A stretch of 64,000 nucleotides of DNA, taken from assembly GCF_011386835.1 (NCBI RefSeq), contig NC_088804.1:37931549-37995548 (forward strand). Direction: 5' to 3'. The position numbers and the translations under genes were made by a program. The notes under the pieces are model-generated. The model ran no database searches. It saw only the letters and a program-made list of their open reading frames with translations, and was not told where the DNA came from. Source of the stretch: Chrysemys picta bellii. Taxonomy: Eukaryota > Chordata > Testudines > Emydidae. Positions 33,046 through 45,182 of this stretch are shown here, in pieces (within the stretch, counting starts at the first letter, position 1; every line of letters starts with the position of its first letter).

Positions 33046-33123
33046 AAATCTGTTAGTCTTTAAGGCGCCACCAGACTCCTTGTTGTTTTTGTAGATACAG
33101 ACTAACACGGCTGCCCCCTGATA

Positions 33124-33187
33124 CTATTCTTCATGAATTTATCTAGTTCTTTTTTTAAACCCTGGTATAGCTTTGGCCTAGTATTCT
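33124..33187 (-). mobile_element. Old CR1 3' end, right half
   Basis: 'cttcatgaatttatctagttc' is one base longer than I may quote in full, but it continues the CR1 tail interrupted at 28,528, followed by 'aaccctggtatagctttgg'. This is the direct sequel in CR1 copies I recognise. It fades into unique sequence after about 33,187. Confidence 0.75.
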
Positions 33188-34149
33188 AGTATGGACAGTG
33201 GAGCATATAGACAAAAGTTACTTGTACTTTTCCAAGCACAATTTCTTTTAGCAGAAAAATTCTTAAGGACAGACATCAGTCAAATGTCATTGTATCAGCC
33301 AGGCAGGAAAACCAGTGGCAATGATAGCACTTCGTGTATCATCTTGGTAAGTATGACATTAGTGACAGCGATGCCCAAGCTTTAGTAACGCAGTGTCAGT
33401 CTTCTCTTTCCTGTTACAGAACATGTGCATGTTTTGGATGTGTTGGGTGTATGCCCTCAACAGTCCAATTTTCTTCCATATTCCAAGCTGGCTCTTGGGA
33501 ATTCACTTCACTATAATCAGTTTTGATCATAATAAAATAAAGAAAAGCTTCCCATACTACAAAGGCCCTTTGAGAGCTGAATTCAGACAAACAGATAAGT
33601 AAATAAATAGCATCTTTTAGTTTTAGTTGGGTGCCCATGGTTTTTTCGCTTGATAAAATTAGCTGAGAGTAATAGTCCGTGTACATTCACATTCCCAATC
33701 TCAACCCATACAAACAAAGGAAGTGGTTTCCTGGGAACAGAAACCACATGAAAACCCTGCGGATAGCTCCTTACTTCCTCTCTGTTTAGCGTGTTGCATG
33801 TAACTCACCAATAGAATTGGGCACCTGGTCCCTGGTTCAAATTTACTAAACCAGCTGAAGGAAGAAAAAGGATTGTTGTTGATATTGGTCACAAGCCAGC
33901 AAACTCCCAATCACTATAACCAGATTCACCACTGCCCTAAATGCTAGAACCTGGAGACCTATAGTGTTTGTTTCAGATGGGCTCCAATCACGGCAAATCA
34001 AGCGATGTTGGTGGAGGGAGGGGTATTTTTTTTAAAATAAAGTAAAAAGGCATCTCTCAATCCTGAGGTACTCGCCGTTTATTAAAACTACAGTTTGGTT
34101 CTGGTCACTACAGTGATGGGCTTTTAGTTCAGTTTGTTTGTCTGTCTAG
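33188..34149. other. Unique sequence
   Basis: No gene or repeat is recognised. Several 60-90 codon frames overlap on both strands without motifs. Confidence 0.45.
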
Positions 34150-34262
34150 TAACAGACAGGAACTGGGCTGTGCGGTAGCCAATACTCACTTGGCATCGAT
34201 TTGAACTAGTAACCTAGTAGTGCAAGGCATTATGTCTCATTACCAAGACCCTTAAGCTACTC
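34150..34262 (-). mobile_element. tRNA-like sequence, probably a tRNA-derived SINE
   Basis: On the minus strand TAGCTTAAGGG (34,249-34,259) fits the pol III A box and GTTCAAATC (34,198-34,206) fits the B box, 53 bases apart start to start. The intervening sequence does not fold into clean tRNA arms, so it is a SINE head or tRNA pseudogene rather than a working tRNA. The tail after the B box is not one I know. Confidence 0.5.
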
Positions 34263-35945
34263 GTGTCTCTAAAATATAATGTATATTTAGAATTTCAGTG
34301 GGATAAAATAAAATATAACACATTTCAGATATAAATTCTCCCTTGACAGTAGTTAGAAGACTGACAGAGTGAAAACTCCCATTAACTTCAGTGGGGCCAG
34401 GATTACACTGTGAATGTCTAATGTACTACCATGTCCATGTGACACTAGTATATGGCTTACCTGCTTTCGGGGTACAAAGTGCTTAAGTACTATACATGCT
34501 GTTTATGGATGTTATGGAAGCTTCATGAAGAAATGGAAAGATGGAATATGAATATATGATGTGAGATATGAATAATTGGTCAGCTATTAAACTAAAGGAT
34601 TCTCTTTCCAATATTTGAGCAACAAAGCTTTCAATTTTAAATATAAGGAGGTGGATTTTTTTTGCTTTGTTACCGCTTTCTGTTTAAAAAAATTGTAAGT
34701 TTGTATTTTGCACACTCATTTAAAAAAAAGTAAAATATAGTCAACTGAAAACTTGAAATGTTAATGATCAATGTTTTTAAATAGCCTTTTATACCTTGAA
34801 AATTAAGCTCTTGACATGTTTGAATCCTAGATATTCAGCAGTTTCGGTTAATTAGAAAGCTAAAAAATGCAACTTAATGAATTCAATGCTTGTTTATGTT
34901 AAACTGCCAAGGAGTTTAGCAATGAAAAAGTGTGATTTGGGGAACATCTGATTACAGGCCATGTGGAATTCCATATGTCAGACAAGCTGGAAAGCATTTT
35001 TATTGAACTATTGTCTAGAATGTGAACTAATTTCCTACTACCTCATAAAGGCTTCTAAGCAGAGTTGACAAAGGATTTATCATAATTATTACTCTGGCCA
35101 GGATCATGTTTATAAATGATACTTGTGTATATTTTGTTTTTAAAGTTTCCAAATCACAATTAAAACATCCTGCAATTTTCCCCTTTTTTCCTTTCTCTTC
35201 AGAGACTGATCTTAAAATCTTCCATTTGTTTTCAAAATTAATACCTGTCAAATATTTCTTTTGATTTACAATGCCAAAAAAAGAAATGTTTGAAAGATTT
35301 TAATATAACATAAGTATTGATATTGTGGATAATAATAAGGATGCATGGTATTTATTACAAGCAAGGCTGCAAAAACTTCAGTGAATAATTACTTAAATTT
35401 TTTAAGTGCCATATTCAGATACCTTAATTCACGTTGCCCAGGAGAGCAACCCTGGATTTTAATAGGATCACTTATGGGGTACCTGAATCTGACCTTACAT
35501 TAATTTTAAACATGCTTGCACCCTTTGCATTGCCAAGTGTTAAATGCTCATGCACACTTCCCGTTAGAGAAGAGAAACAATATTGTATAATGTATCAGAC
35601 CAATTACAACTAACCAATGTTGTTTGAACAGCAGATATTAAATACTCAGAATTTATTGTAATGCTAGGAACTGTTCATGAATATTCACACATAAAATTGT
35701 CAAATTATTTCTAACAAATACATTTGAGGAAGTTGTGATCTGTTCAAAGAGATTCCATGAGAAGAATAGGCGGATAAACTGATCAAGGACTGTGTGGAGT
35801 TTGGGTGGGATCTGAGTATGTAAGTGGGAGCTGCGTGTTGCATAGACCTTGTTCTTGCCCTCTGCACAGAAGTGAATGTAGTTGCTCAGCTCTACCATTT
35901 ATATAGTCTATATACTAGGGTATATATCTACATACTATAGGTATA
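34263..35945. other. AT-rich unique sequence
   Basis: Nothing beyond a brief 'actcccattaacttcagtgg' repeat remnant near 34,375-34,395. No genes. Confidence 0.45.
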
Positions 35946-36017
35946 TAGTCTTGCCATGAGTGCAGGGGACTAGACTAGATGACCTCTTGAGGTTCCTTCC
36001 AGTCCTATGATTCTGTG
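35946..36017 (+). mobile_element. CR1 3' end fragment
   Basis: 'cttgccatgagtgcagggga' followed by 'ctagactagatgacctcttg' and 'aggttccttccagtcctatg' is the CR1 3' tail in plus orientation; the same tail occurs at 62,620-62,690. Very short copy. Confidence 0.75.
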
Positions 36018-36165
36018 TGTGAATAGCTATATTTTACAGATAGAAAGTGAAATGAGGTTAAATGATTTGCTCATAGCCATGGAAGGAATTGGTGTCAACT
36101 CTGGGATTAGAAATCAGGAGTCCCTGACACGAAATCCTATACTCGTACTTTAGTGACGGCATTAG
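36018..36165 (-). mobile_element. Diverged SINE fragment
   Basis: 'attttacagatagaaagtg', 'gaggttaaatgatttgctca' and 'attagaaatcaggagtccct' keep the order of the SINE core and tRNA-side region, read from the minus strand. Heavily mutated. Confidence 0.5.
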
Positions 36166-39100
36166 ACACCTAAAGCTTCAGTCGTCAGCCCTTATTTTAA
36201 AGCCATTTGCAGTAGCCAAGCATTTTAGATGCTCTCACAAGGTAATGTGAGATATGACTGGCACCTAAAGTCTATTTGTCCTCAGAAAAAGTTCATCGCC
36301 GTTAGTGGTAGTGCAAGCTTCTCTGCTCCGTTAATGTGCTATAGCCTTGCCTTGGAGGAAACCGCTTCTACATTTGAGTTTCCATGGTCAAAACAATCCT
36401 GGGCCTCCCTTCTGCGACTGCAACGAGGAAGACTGTTGCTCTGGTGGTTTATGTGATGCAGAGATCGGCTTGCTAGAAACCAGATTTAGACCACCTATTT
36501 GTTTCACAAAGGCACCAAATAGCCACAGTGAATTTGAAACAGTGATCTCTAGAGGCAAAAGGCTCCATATTTCAATCACTGATGCCAAGAGCCATCCAGT
36601 CCCTCCTGGCCATTGGGGTAAGGACGAAGCTTGTGAAAGGCAAGTTGAGGGGGCAAAAACTAATCTTTTTGTATTTAATTTTTTTTAAGTGCACAAATAA
36701 TTAACAAGAGGTGACCTAATTTTAGAGACCACCTTTCTCACCTTACTATTCCTGAGCTGTCAAAGTCAGCTGGAAAACTCGAGCGGACAGCCCTCAGATT
36801 TGTATATCTGGGGGCTGAGGGTGGGAAATTCTCAGTGAAGGGCCTAAAATCTGTAATTTGTTCCCTCCTTGGTCAGAGACCCCCTGAGTTTACTGACTGT
36901 CAGGTCACACTTTAAGGCCTAGCTGCTTGATTTGGAAAGTTTCTAAGGCGATCTCATTTGCAGTTTGAACATTAGGCCCAATCCTTTAAAGTGCTCCTGT
37001 GAGTTGCTGAGCACTTGCAGATTTCAAATGGAGTGGAAATTTTATGCTACTTTACAGGTTCAGGCCTGTAAACTGGTGGACGCATTCTGGTGTCGCTATT
37101 GGTTTTGTGGTTGACAGGTCTCTCTCATAAATGTTAAAAATAATAAGTGTAAGTTAAAATGGGAGTCAAGTTTGGCAAAAGTATATGGTTGGAGAGAGAA
37201 AAACTGGTTCTGGAAAGATTTGATATTTTCAATCCAAAATAGCATTCTGAAAGCCACTTAATATCCACCACAATGACAATTTTCTACTTTGTATACAGTA
37301 GCTTTGTGTCTTTCAAGTACATTTTACCTATTTGATAACAGCTCTCATTTTGTAATGAGAAGTCGCAGCCATCCTGTGCTACTTGATTAAGGTATAAGAA
37401 CAAATGTTTATCTAGACTAGGTCTAGATTACAAGTGACTTCTCTGTATGAGTACAGTTACAGAGATTCACAGATATGACATGAACACTATTTTCATAATT
37501 ACAGCACATGGGGTAATGAAGCAACTGTGGTATATATAAAACCATAGTTCAGTATCACAGCGAACACCAGTGGTGATGCATATACCCAACATAGTCCATT
37601 AAACGTAATAAGCTACTATGCAAAATATGTTTCCCCAGTAAATCAACTTCTACTTTTCCATGCACTGAATTTTTGTGTGTGTCATTTTGAAGTCAACTGC
37701 TTTGGATGGTGTTCAAACATCCATATATTTTTATCAGGTTTTTTTTCCTTAAGAAAGTTAAAAGCCTAATGGGATTGCAGAGCAGAGATTGAATGGTTCC
37801 AAGGGAGGAAGTAATATAGGATAAAAAGAGGGGTGTTTAATTTCAAAGACTTCTAACAGAAAGTTTCAGAAGACCATGAATAGAAAACACTTACACTAAT
37901 AATGCCAACTTACATTATGTATATCAAGTCAGATAAAGCCTTTTTCTTTTTAAGCTCTTGGGGGAGGGGGGAATACAATTAACATACTTGTACAGAGGAA
38001 TATACAGTGTAAGTGACTGTTTCATTCATATTTAATAGCAACATGGTGGAAATATGATTTCTTATCAGCATAGTAAAACAAGTTGGATGTATTTTGGTGC
38101 AGACAAAGAGTGGACCAGATCCTGACCTCAGTACTCTGCTGATTTCACTGATTTACACCAGGATGGGATCAGAACCAAGCTTGAGACATAATGAAACCCT
38201 TTTTCATCTTAAAGATGTGTGTCATTTTTAAATGCACGTCTCATTCCTTTCCTTTCTTATTTGAAGTGATGTTTTGCAGAGTGTTTTTACATGGTTGGGT
38301 TTCTGAGTTCCCCCTGGAGATGGGATCACGTCCATCTTCCTGTGAACAATTCTTATTAGTTTCTTAATTCTGTTCATTCCATCTCCATAAGCTCATACAG
38401 GCTTGTAAACCATACTTTATGGCAGGCCAGGCTTTCTGTCTGAGGAAACTCTTTTTTTTAGCTTTTATGGAAATGATAAATAAAAGGTATTTTTTGTATA
38501 TTTTTTTCAGGGAAATGGACCAATAGGTGTGAAATTGGATTGTGTTCTGTGGCATTCTCTGAAATATTCCTGAAATTCTGCATTGGGGGCATTTGAAATG
38601 ATTGTGCAAATTGTTCAACTTATTGGACTATTTAATTTTTCTACAGTCAGAGCTGGGTGGAAGTTACTGTACACACTTTGTACAAACTTGCTTCCTCCTG
38701 TGCGTAAAAGTGATCTGCAAAGGGAAAAGATGGGGTTGTGCCCCTCTTGCTGCTTTGATGCATTATTTTTTAAATCTGAAACTAGGTTTGTTTGAATTTA
38801 TAAAAGTGCTCATCCAGCGCTCCAAGGACTGTACAGTCATAAAATCTTCAACAGGGATAATCAAAGTCCATAAAATGAACTCTCTGCCTTGATGCCAACT
38901 GATACCCTTCTTTCTTCCCCAAACCCTAAAGAAATTCCTCCAGAGAAAGCATAAGGATGGTTGTGAGCTTTGTAACATGTACACATATGGGTTCTGGCAG
39001 GCTAAGAGGGAAAGTCAATTCCCGAATACAGGGCCCCTTACCAACACCTTACCATCAGCCCCCTCCCATTGAAACCAAAGAGGTGTTAGCTCTAGTTCAT

Positions 39101-40574
39101 CAGCTGACTTCAAGTTCTGCAATATCACTGGAGAAGAAAGAGCTGGGCAGCTGGGATGCAAATCAATTGGTGTTATAGGGTCAATAAACCAAGAAATCAA
39201 TCAACCATCAATTAGTAACCAACAGTCAATCTGGTGATGTAGTCTGCTGGACATCTCAGCTGTTAGTGTCTGGAACTCAGTGCCTAGAATTTGAAACTTT
39301 GTGTCTGGCTTTGGAAATCAGCAACCTCATTCTCAGTAGGAAGGTCCGATCTTTGACAAGAGGAAATAGAATATAAAGTCTGCTGGATAGCCAATAAACC
39401 AGGGTTATATCTTTCTCCCTACCTCAATCAGGAAGGAGCACAGCTATTTTAAAATCTGATAGAGATATATATGTGTAGCCAGTGCTGTTTGAGCAAAAGA
39501 GAATAAGATTTTAAAATGATCATTTCTTTCATATCCCCCATGCCTCCCTATAAAATACTCCCCGCCCTGTTCCTGAGAGATTCAATATCCTAATAATTTG
39601 TTCAAGTACTGTTTCTGTTTATAAAGATTAGATCAAACAGTCAGGATACAGAAACCTTCCCATTTCGCTTCAGTGGCCCATCGGACAGACCAATCCCCCA
39701 GATTCGGAATAGTCAAAATAGCAGTCACTATGAACAGTTTGCTAAAGCCTATAGGCACAAATATATTTATAAAACTATTTCTCAAACAATCACAAATACT
39801 ATAAGAAGCAAAGTTGTAAAAATCATGGCTAACTGAACAACGGGAAAAAATGTCTAAATATGACAAATTGTTAACAAAGAATGTGACCAGCTCTTAAGTC
39901 TCTTTAAAGTAACATTGCTTCTTCATAGGGTATTTGTAATTCATGTAATCTGTTATTCATACATGACCTCATAAAGACTGCTCAGTAGAATTAATTCAGT
40001 CCAAGTTATTAGTTGCAAACAATCCCCCAAAGTGAATCTTTACTGATGAACATTTTCATTGGTCTTCACTTAACAGGCAACTTGCAGCTGATGAGAAGTT
40101 TGGGGATTCTTAAGTTTCTGAACAAATAAATTAAACATTCCAATTCAATTTGCTCTGGATGGGTTTACATTGTATTACCCTCAATGTTGCTAATTTGAAA
40201 AACGCTCTTGTGATTTTTTTTTTTTCCTGATAGCGCTCCAAGTGCTAACAAGGAGTTAAGTTACATTTAAGAGTAAGGTTTCTTCACTGCCAATGCTGGC
40301 TGTTACTTGAACAATTTAGAGAGATTGTTGATTATGTCAGCTTGAATATTATTGTATTGAATTCCCTCCAACTCAACTGGAGCTTTCATTCTAGAGTTTT
40401 GCACCATAGCCCTAGCTTCATGTAAGTTGGCTACCATAATAACTACATGGATTGGGATAGAAATTAGATACACCAGTACCATGGTGCCTCTCCTGTGGAT
40501 ACCTCATTGTGACAGCTTTGCAAAATGGGTTTTGTTTAACAAGCATTCCTATTTTCCAATAATTACAGGGTAGA
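36166..40574. other. Long unique non-coding stretch
   Basis: I find no gene. A 113-codon frame at 36,347-36,688 contains a Cys-rich patch but matches no family I know and lacks exon signals. Short repeat words ('gaccagatcctgacctcag', 'gatttacacc') occur near 38,112-38,165, and G and T runs at 37,961-37,972 and 38,452-38,459. Confidence 0.45.
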
Positions 40575-40835
40575 TTTTTTTTTCAAAAGCACCAATGGGA
40601 GGTAAGCATTGAACTCCCATTGATTTCCCCCCCCACCCCACCCCAACAGACATTGGGCACCTAATTGGTTTTTTTGCCTTTGAAAATCTTTCCCCCATAA
40701 TACTTTCTAAGTGGGATTTTCAAAAGCTCCTAATGGACTTTGAAAGTCAATGGGACTGGTGCCTCTAAATCCTTGGGATTCATGCTCCTGAGTCACTTAG
40801 GTGTTTTTCAAAATCCCACCCTGCAGCTCTATAGC
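40575..40835. repeat. Short palindromic repeats ('ttttcaaaagcacc' family)
   Basis: 'ttttcaaaagcaccaatggg', 'cctttgaaaatctt', 'gggattttcaaaagctccta', 'gactttgaaagtcaatggga' and 'gtttttcaaaatcccaccct' alternate in direct and inverted orientation. This looks like two abutting or nested MITE copies. The same words open the insert at 45,032. Confidence 0.55.
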
Positions 40836-41264
40836 ACCTTACATATGAGGCTTCAAAAAGTGTTTGAATAATAAATAATGATAATAGTTAAAATAGAGCT
40901 CTTCTTTCATAGCTCTCAAACATCTTTGAAACACTTAGAAATGAATCCTCAATATGCCAGTGACTACTCTTGCCTTCAGATTAAGGGAATTGAGGCATCA
41001 AAAGGTTAAGCCCCAAATATTCAATGATGGCTTCTAATTTTGGGGTGCATTAGTTTTAGAGTGGTCAATTTGCGATAACAAGAGCCTGGTTTTTCAAAGG
41101 TGCTGAACACCCAATTGTAGGTGCTCTGCATCTTGAATATCAAGCCCTAGAGGTCCAATCCCAAACCCACTGAAGTCAGTGGAAGACTCTTATTGACATC
41201 AGCGGCCTCTGGTGTGATGCCGCGGTGTCTCATGTTAGGCACCTGAATACTAAGGCACCCAAAT
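40836..41264. other. Repeat debris
   Basis: 'cctggtttttcaaaggtgct' and 'gaacacccaattgtagg' (41,089-41,120) and 'cccactgaagtcagtggaag' (41,166-41,185) are pieces of short dispersed repeats. No gene. Confidence 0.4.
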
Positions 41265-41438
41265 TTAGGTTACATCTACATAGGGATAAAAAGACCTGCA
41301 GCACGGCCATGGTTGGCCTGGGTCAGCTGACTGAAGCTCACAGGGCTCAGGCTAAAAATTGCTATATAGACGTTTGGGTTCAGGCTGGAGCACATCTGGG
41401 AGCCTCCACTCTCGCAGAGTCCTAAACAGACCAGGATC
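41265..41438. mobile_element. MITE half, related to 45,183
   Basis: 'acatctacatagggataaaa', 'ggcctgggtcagctgactga' and 'gctcaggctaaaaattgct' match 45,186-45,288 in order and orientation. The distal inverted half is missing. Confidence 0.55.
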
Positions 41439-41731
41439 TCCTTATCCCTACTGCAGTGCTTTGATCACAAGAACATCTTCTCCTACAGTTCTGGTGTTTT
41501 TTAGCTAGCAGAAGACCAAGTTATTCAGAGCTAAATGCTCCAGTCCACCAACAAGCTATGGATTTGCTACAAATGCCATGGAATTAGTGGGGTCCCAGCT
41601 GCTCAGCGGTAGGGCAAGATCTAAAGAGCCTGCACGGATATTGGTGCTCTTTCTATACGTGGCCTGTAGTTTGTAAAGGTGATGTGGTGTTTATGATCCT
41701 TTGTGACAAAAGACAATACATAAATAACAGC
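41439..41731. other. Unique sequence
   Basis: I recognise nothing here. Confidence 0.4.
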
Positions 41732-42395
41732 TGTAGACAGGTCCAGACTCCTGCGGCACCTCCTGCTGGTCATCCAGGGAATTAGCTCACCAGTCTCTGG
41801 AGCGCCCTCTGCAGGCCAGTGATCCACCTTGTTCTCTGCACTGGCCCCTGTGTCCCTCCCAGGACCCCAGTGCCCCTTGCTCTGGGTGCTGCCCCCTGGC
41901 AATACCTACACACGCTAGGTCTCCCCTCCCTGGGGAACCCCCACCTCACCTCAGGATAAGGCCACTGCCAGTCACCAACTAGCCCCCACTCTCTGGGGCA
42001 GACTGCAGTATAGGCCACTCATCATCGGCAAGGTTGGGTTTGGCCCTGCTGCCTTGGCCTAGCCCTGGGCTGCCCTCTGCAACCCCCAGTACCCCTTAGC
42101 CTTCTCCTAGGCCGCAGCCTGGGCTTTCCAGGCTGGAGCTCCCCAGCTCCGCTCCACTACAGGTACCCTGTCTAGCTCCCTACAGCCAGGCCCTTCTCCT
42201 TCTGAAGGCAGAGAGAGACTCTTGAGCTGTTGGCTCCCAGCCTCTTTATACAGGCCATCTGGGCTCTGATTAGGGTGTGGCCCAGCTGCAGCCACTTCCC
42301 CCAATCAGCCAGGGTTTTACCTTGCCCCGCTCCAGCCCTCTGCAGGGCTTTTCCAACCCCTCAGGGCAGGAGCGGGTGCCCACCCTGCTACAACA
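41732..42395 (-). repeat. LTR-like dispersed repeat, minus orientation
   Basis: Read on the minus strand the unit begins TGTTGTAGCAGG and ends CCTGTCTACA, so it has the TG...CA ends of an LTR. A TATA box ('tataaaga', complement at about 42,244-42,251) lies about 145 bases from its start, and a purine-rich transcribed-like region follows. The 5 bases on either side do not match, so a target duplication is not visible. No retroelement genes adjoin it. Probably a solo LTR of an unidentified family. Confidence 0.5.
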
Positions 42396-43945
42396 TCTCA
42401 CATTTACAATGTTGTATGTAAGAGATTTGGTAGATTAGTAGAAAATATTAGGAGATGAAATGCAGATTGACCTCTTCTGGAGAACTCCCATTTATGCTGA
42501 ATACTGGGGGGGAAAGAAAGCACAGATTTTCTCTCGCCATGTAAAGAGCAGAACGCTTTTAGGGTCGAATTTACCTCTGTGCAGAGGCCAGGCACAAGGC
42601 CTATGTCTTTGGAAGGCTTTAGGGGGATTAGTCTATGAAGCTGTTGGTGATTTTAAGTAACAAATCACGGGGCAGATCCTCAGTTCATGTAAATCGTCTT
42701 CAGTGGAACTATGACCATTTATATCAGTTGAGAATCTGCCCCCGTATCCCCGAATGCATTTTTAAAGCAAGCAGGTACAATCGCCCTGGGCAGGATGGTG
42801 AATTTTGCTCTTTGAGAGAAATAGGGCCTCAGTCTAGTCTCACTGGCTCCACTGATATCGTTACTAGCTCTGCTGAAATCACAAAAGTTACATCAGCATA
42901 AAACCAGTGTACCTGAGCTCAGAATCAGGCCTCCAGAATATAAATAAATAGTATATTGTCTAGCTACCTCCTCCGTTATATATTTGCAATTTTCCATTTG
43001 CGCACACTTGACATACGATCTGGCTCTTAAAATCACCAACAGCTTCGTAGACTATTTGTTCGTTTTGAAAAATGGTGTCTCTGAATGTACAATATTACCC
43101 TTAAGCTGCAGCTATCATTTTCTCATATATCAGCTCGTTAAGAATACAATTCCTTTTGATGGGGCTGATTCAGATGATAAGAGACATCAAGTAACAGGCC
43201 GTGGCAGGAGCAGTGTGCATAATACAGTACAGTCTGATTGGATTCAGCTGTCATTTCATCCCATGTCCTATGCTTTGAAAGAAGTTCAGAATCATTTTCA
43301 TTGTTCATTTTAAAGTATTAGTCTCACCCAAGTTCAGGATGTTTTTTGAAGTGAATGTATGGTTTCATTCCTGTATTGGTTTATAAGTAGCTCTATGCCC
43401 AGAATGTGTAGTATTTGAATTTGAACTGTACTTCCACCAAGGAAATGTGTTTCTAGTTTTGCTGGTGTTCGTTTCTCAGAAATAATTTTAGTATAAACTT
43501 TCCTCCCAGCTTATCCTGCTGTTCTCTGTCTTGTTTTCAGAAGGAGAAGGATTGAAAACCTTGAAAATGTCAATTTTCTGATTTCCTCCTACGGTATAAC
43601 AATCTTTTTAATAAATATGATAAGTACTAGTATTAAAGACAAGAAAAACCACTGCAGTCAGCTTCATATTTCCCCTGTCTGGAGTAGGCGACAGGAGAGA
43701 ACAAAAGATTGCTTATATCTCAAACGGCAGCAAAGAAGGTTTGATGGATCTATAAGATTAATGTAAATGCTAGGCGTATACAATGGATACCATTAAAAAT
43801 GGACATTTATCACATAGCAGTATTTACCTTTACCATGATGTTAGCAATATTCCCTAATTCTGTAAGTGTATAGTGTAGTTCCACTTTGCATACTGGTTTT
43901 TGTATATGCCATTGTTTCTTATGTCTTCCCTCCACTATAGGGGGA
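42396..43945. other. Unique sequence with short repeat remnants
   Basis: About 42,668-42,742 ('ggggcagatcctcagttcatg' region to 'gagaatctgcccccg') and 42,820-42,930 are diverged palindromic short repeats. The 109-codon frame at 42,984-43,313 has no recognisable domain. No gene identified. Confidence 0.45.
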
Positions 43946-43947
43946 AA

Positions 43948-44225
43948 GAGGTGGCCTTGTGTCTAAAGCATTAGATTGGGAGTCTGGAGATCTGGGATGA
44001 AATGGGAATTTTGGTGTTGATTTGCAATAGAAGCAGGATTTCACCCCTGATTTCTATCCCTAGCTCTGCTACTGTCTTCCACTGTGACCTTGGCCAAGAC
44101 ACTTCACTCTCTATAGCTCAGTTTCACCATCTATAGAATGGGGTAAGGAAGCTGCATCAGTGCTAGAAAAGCAGGGTGAGCTCCATGAATGGAAGGTGCT
44201 GCCTAACTGCAAAGTATCTTAGTAT
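43948..44225 (+). mobile_element. MIR/CORE-like tRNA SINE with internal insertion
   Basis: A tRNA-like head ('ggtggccttgtgtctaaagc', A-box region at about 43,950-43,965, then 'gggagtctggagatctggg') is followed after an interruption by 'ctagctctgctactgtcttc', 'gtgaccttggccaagacact' and 'cagtttcaccatctatagaa'. About 60 bases (43,995-44,055) interrupt the place where the B box should be. They contain 'caggatttcacccctgattt', a short dispersed-repeat word, so the SINE was split after insertion. Confidence 0.7.
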
Positions 44226-44503
44226 TTACTTGATATACAGCAGAAATATTTTGAACAGGAGAAACTGACTAACTTCACTTGGAAAGATAAGCATGCCCTT
44301 AGTGCAGGCCAGAGAGATCTGCTTTTCTCTTTTTCATTAAAGGAATGATCTGTTAAGCCACTGATACAACTGATTGACGGAGATTAAACTGTGTCATTCA
44401 TTCAATTTATACACGAGGGTTTTAATATGGCAATTCATGAGTTGCAGCCCTTCCTCCCTCCCGGATTCTAGATATGTCCACATAAAGTACGTTTTCTGTG
44501 TTT
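44226..44503. other. Unique sequence
   Basis: No recognised feature. Confidence 0.4.
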
Positions 44504-44511
44504 AACTAGTA

Positions 44512-44830
44512 CACAAGTGCTGACTCCGTGGGTGCTCCGGGGCTCAAACACCCATGGGAAAAAATAGGGGGTGTTCAGCACCCACCACCCACAGCTTTTG
44601 GGCAGGCCCTGGGGCTGGCCACTGATCAGCTGTTCGGTGGCTGACAAAAGGCACTCGGGGAGAGTGAAGAGGAGCGAGCAACAGGTAGGCATGGGGGGTT
44701 CGGGGGCGGGGGCGGGGCAGGGGTGGGAAGAGGCAGAGTGAGGGCGGGGCCTCGGGGGAAGGCGTGGGATGGGGCCTCAGGGCAAAGTGAGGGTAGAGCA
44801 CTGACCAGGAAAAATAAGTCAGCCCCTGTG
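44512..44830. mobile_element. hAT MITE, family G
   Basis: The termini CACAAGTGCTGACTC and GTCAGCCCCTGTG are imperfect inverted repeats. The flanks 'aactagta' (44,504-44,511) and 'atctagta' (44,831-44,838) agree at 7 of 8 positions. The body is GC-rich with a G-rich 3' half. No transposase. Confidence 0.8.
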
Positions 44831-44864
44831 ATCTAGTAAACTTTTTTCAGTCGTGTTCCTACTA

Positions 44865-45010
44865 AGATTCATGGATTCCAAAGCCAGAAAGGACCATTCT
44901 AATCATCATTTAATCTGACCTCTTGTGTAGCACAAATCACTGATTTCACACAGTGCTTCCTGTGTGAATAGCTTGTGGTTGAACTAAAGCTTTTTATTTT
45001 TTATTTTTGT
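44865..45010 (-). mobile_element. CR1 3' end, left half, interrupted
   Basis: 'aagccagaaaggaccattct', 'aatctgacctcttgtgtagc' and 'gcttgtggttgaactaaagc' form the complement of a CR1 3' end. The continuation, 'aatcttcatttaaag...', is found at 46,025, so an insertion of roughly 1 kb separates the halves. Confidence 0.75.
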
Positions 45011-45182
45011 TTTTTGGAAAGACAGCAGGATAAAATTTTCAAAGCACCTAAGTCATGTTGTCAAAAGTGACATAGGAGCCTAAATCTCAGTGGGATTCAG
45101 GATTTTGAAAGGGATTTAGGTGCCTAAAGATGCAGGTAGGCAAAACGCCTAGATGCCTAATTCCCGGTGGACCCCACACGAT

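Larger units (their letters stand above)
32458..33123 (+). mobile_element. PLE arm C with GIY-YIG region and 3' terminus
   Basis: Plus-strand, 5'-truncated PLE. It enters in the coding region ('gacaccatcagaggaccc'), carries the GIY-YIG endonuclease remnant, then the 3' non-coding part, a hammerhead-like motif and the terminus 'agactaacacggctgccccc' 'tgatac'. The reverse transcriptase part is absent. The right flank 33,124-33,137 duplicates 28,515-28,528. Confidence 0.88.

Noticed and set aside
36347..36688. Frame with a Cys-rich patch, considered as a zinc-binding exon
   Set aside because: Spacing fits no known motif, no conserved neighbours, and a competing frame overlaps it.
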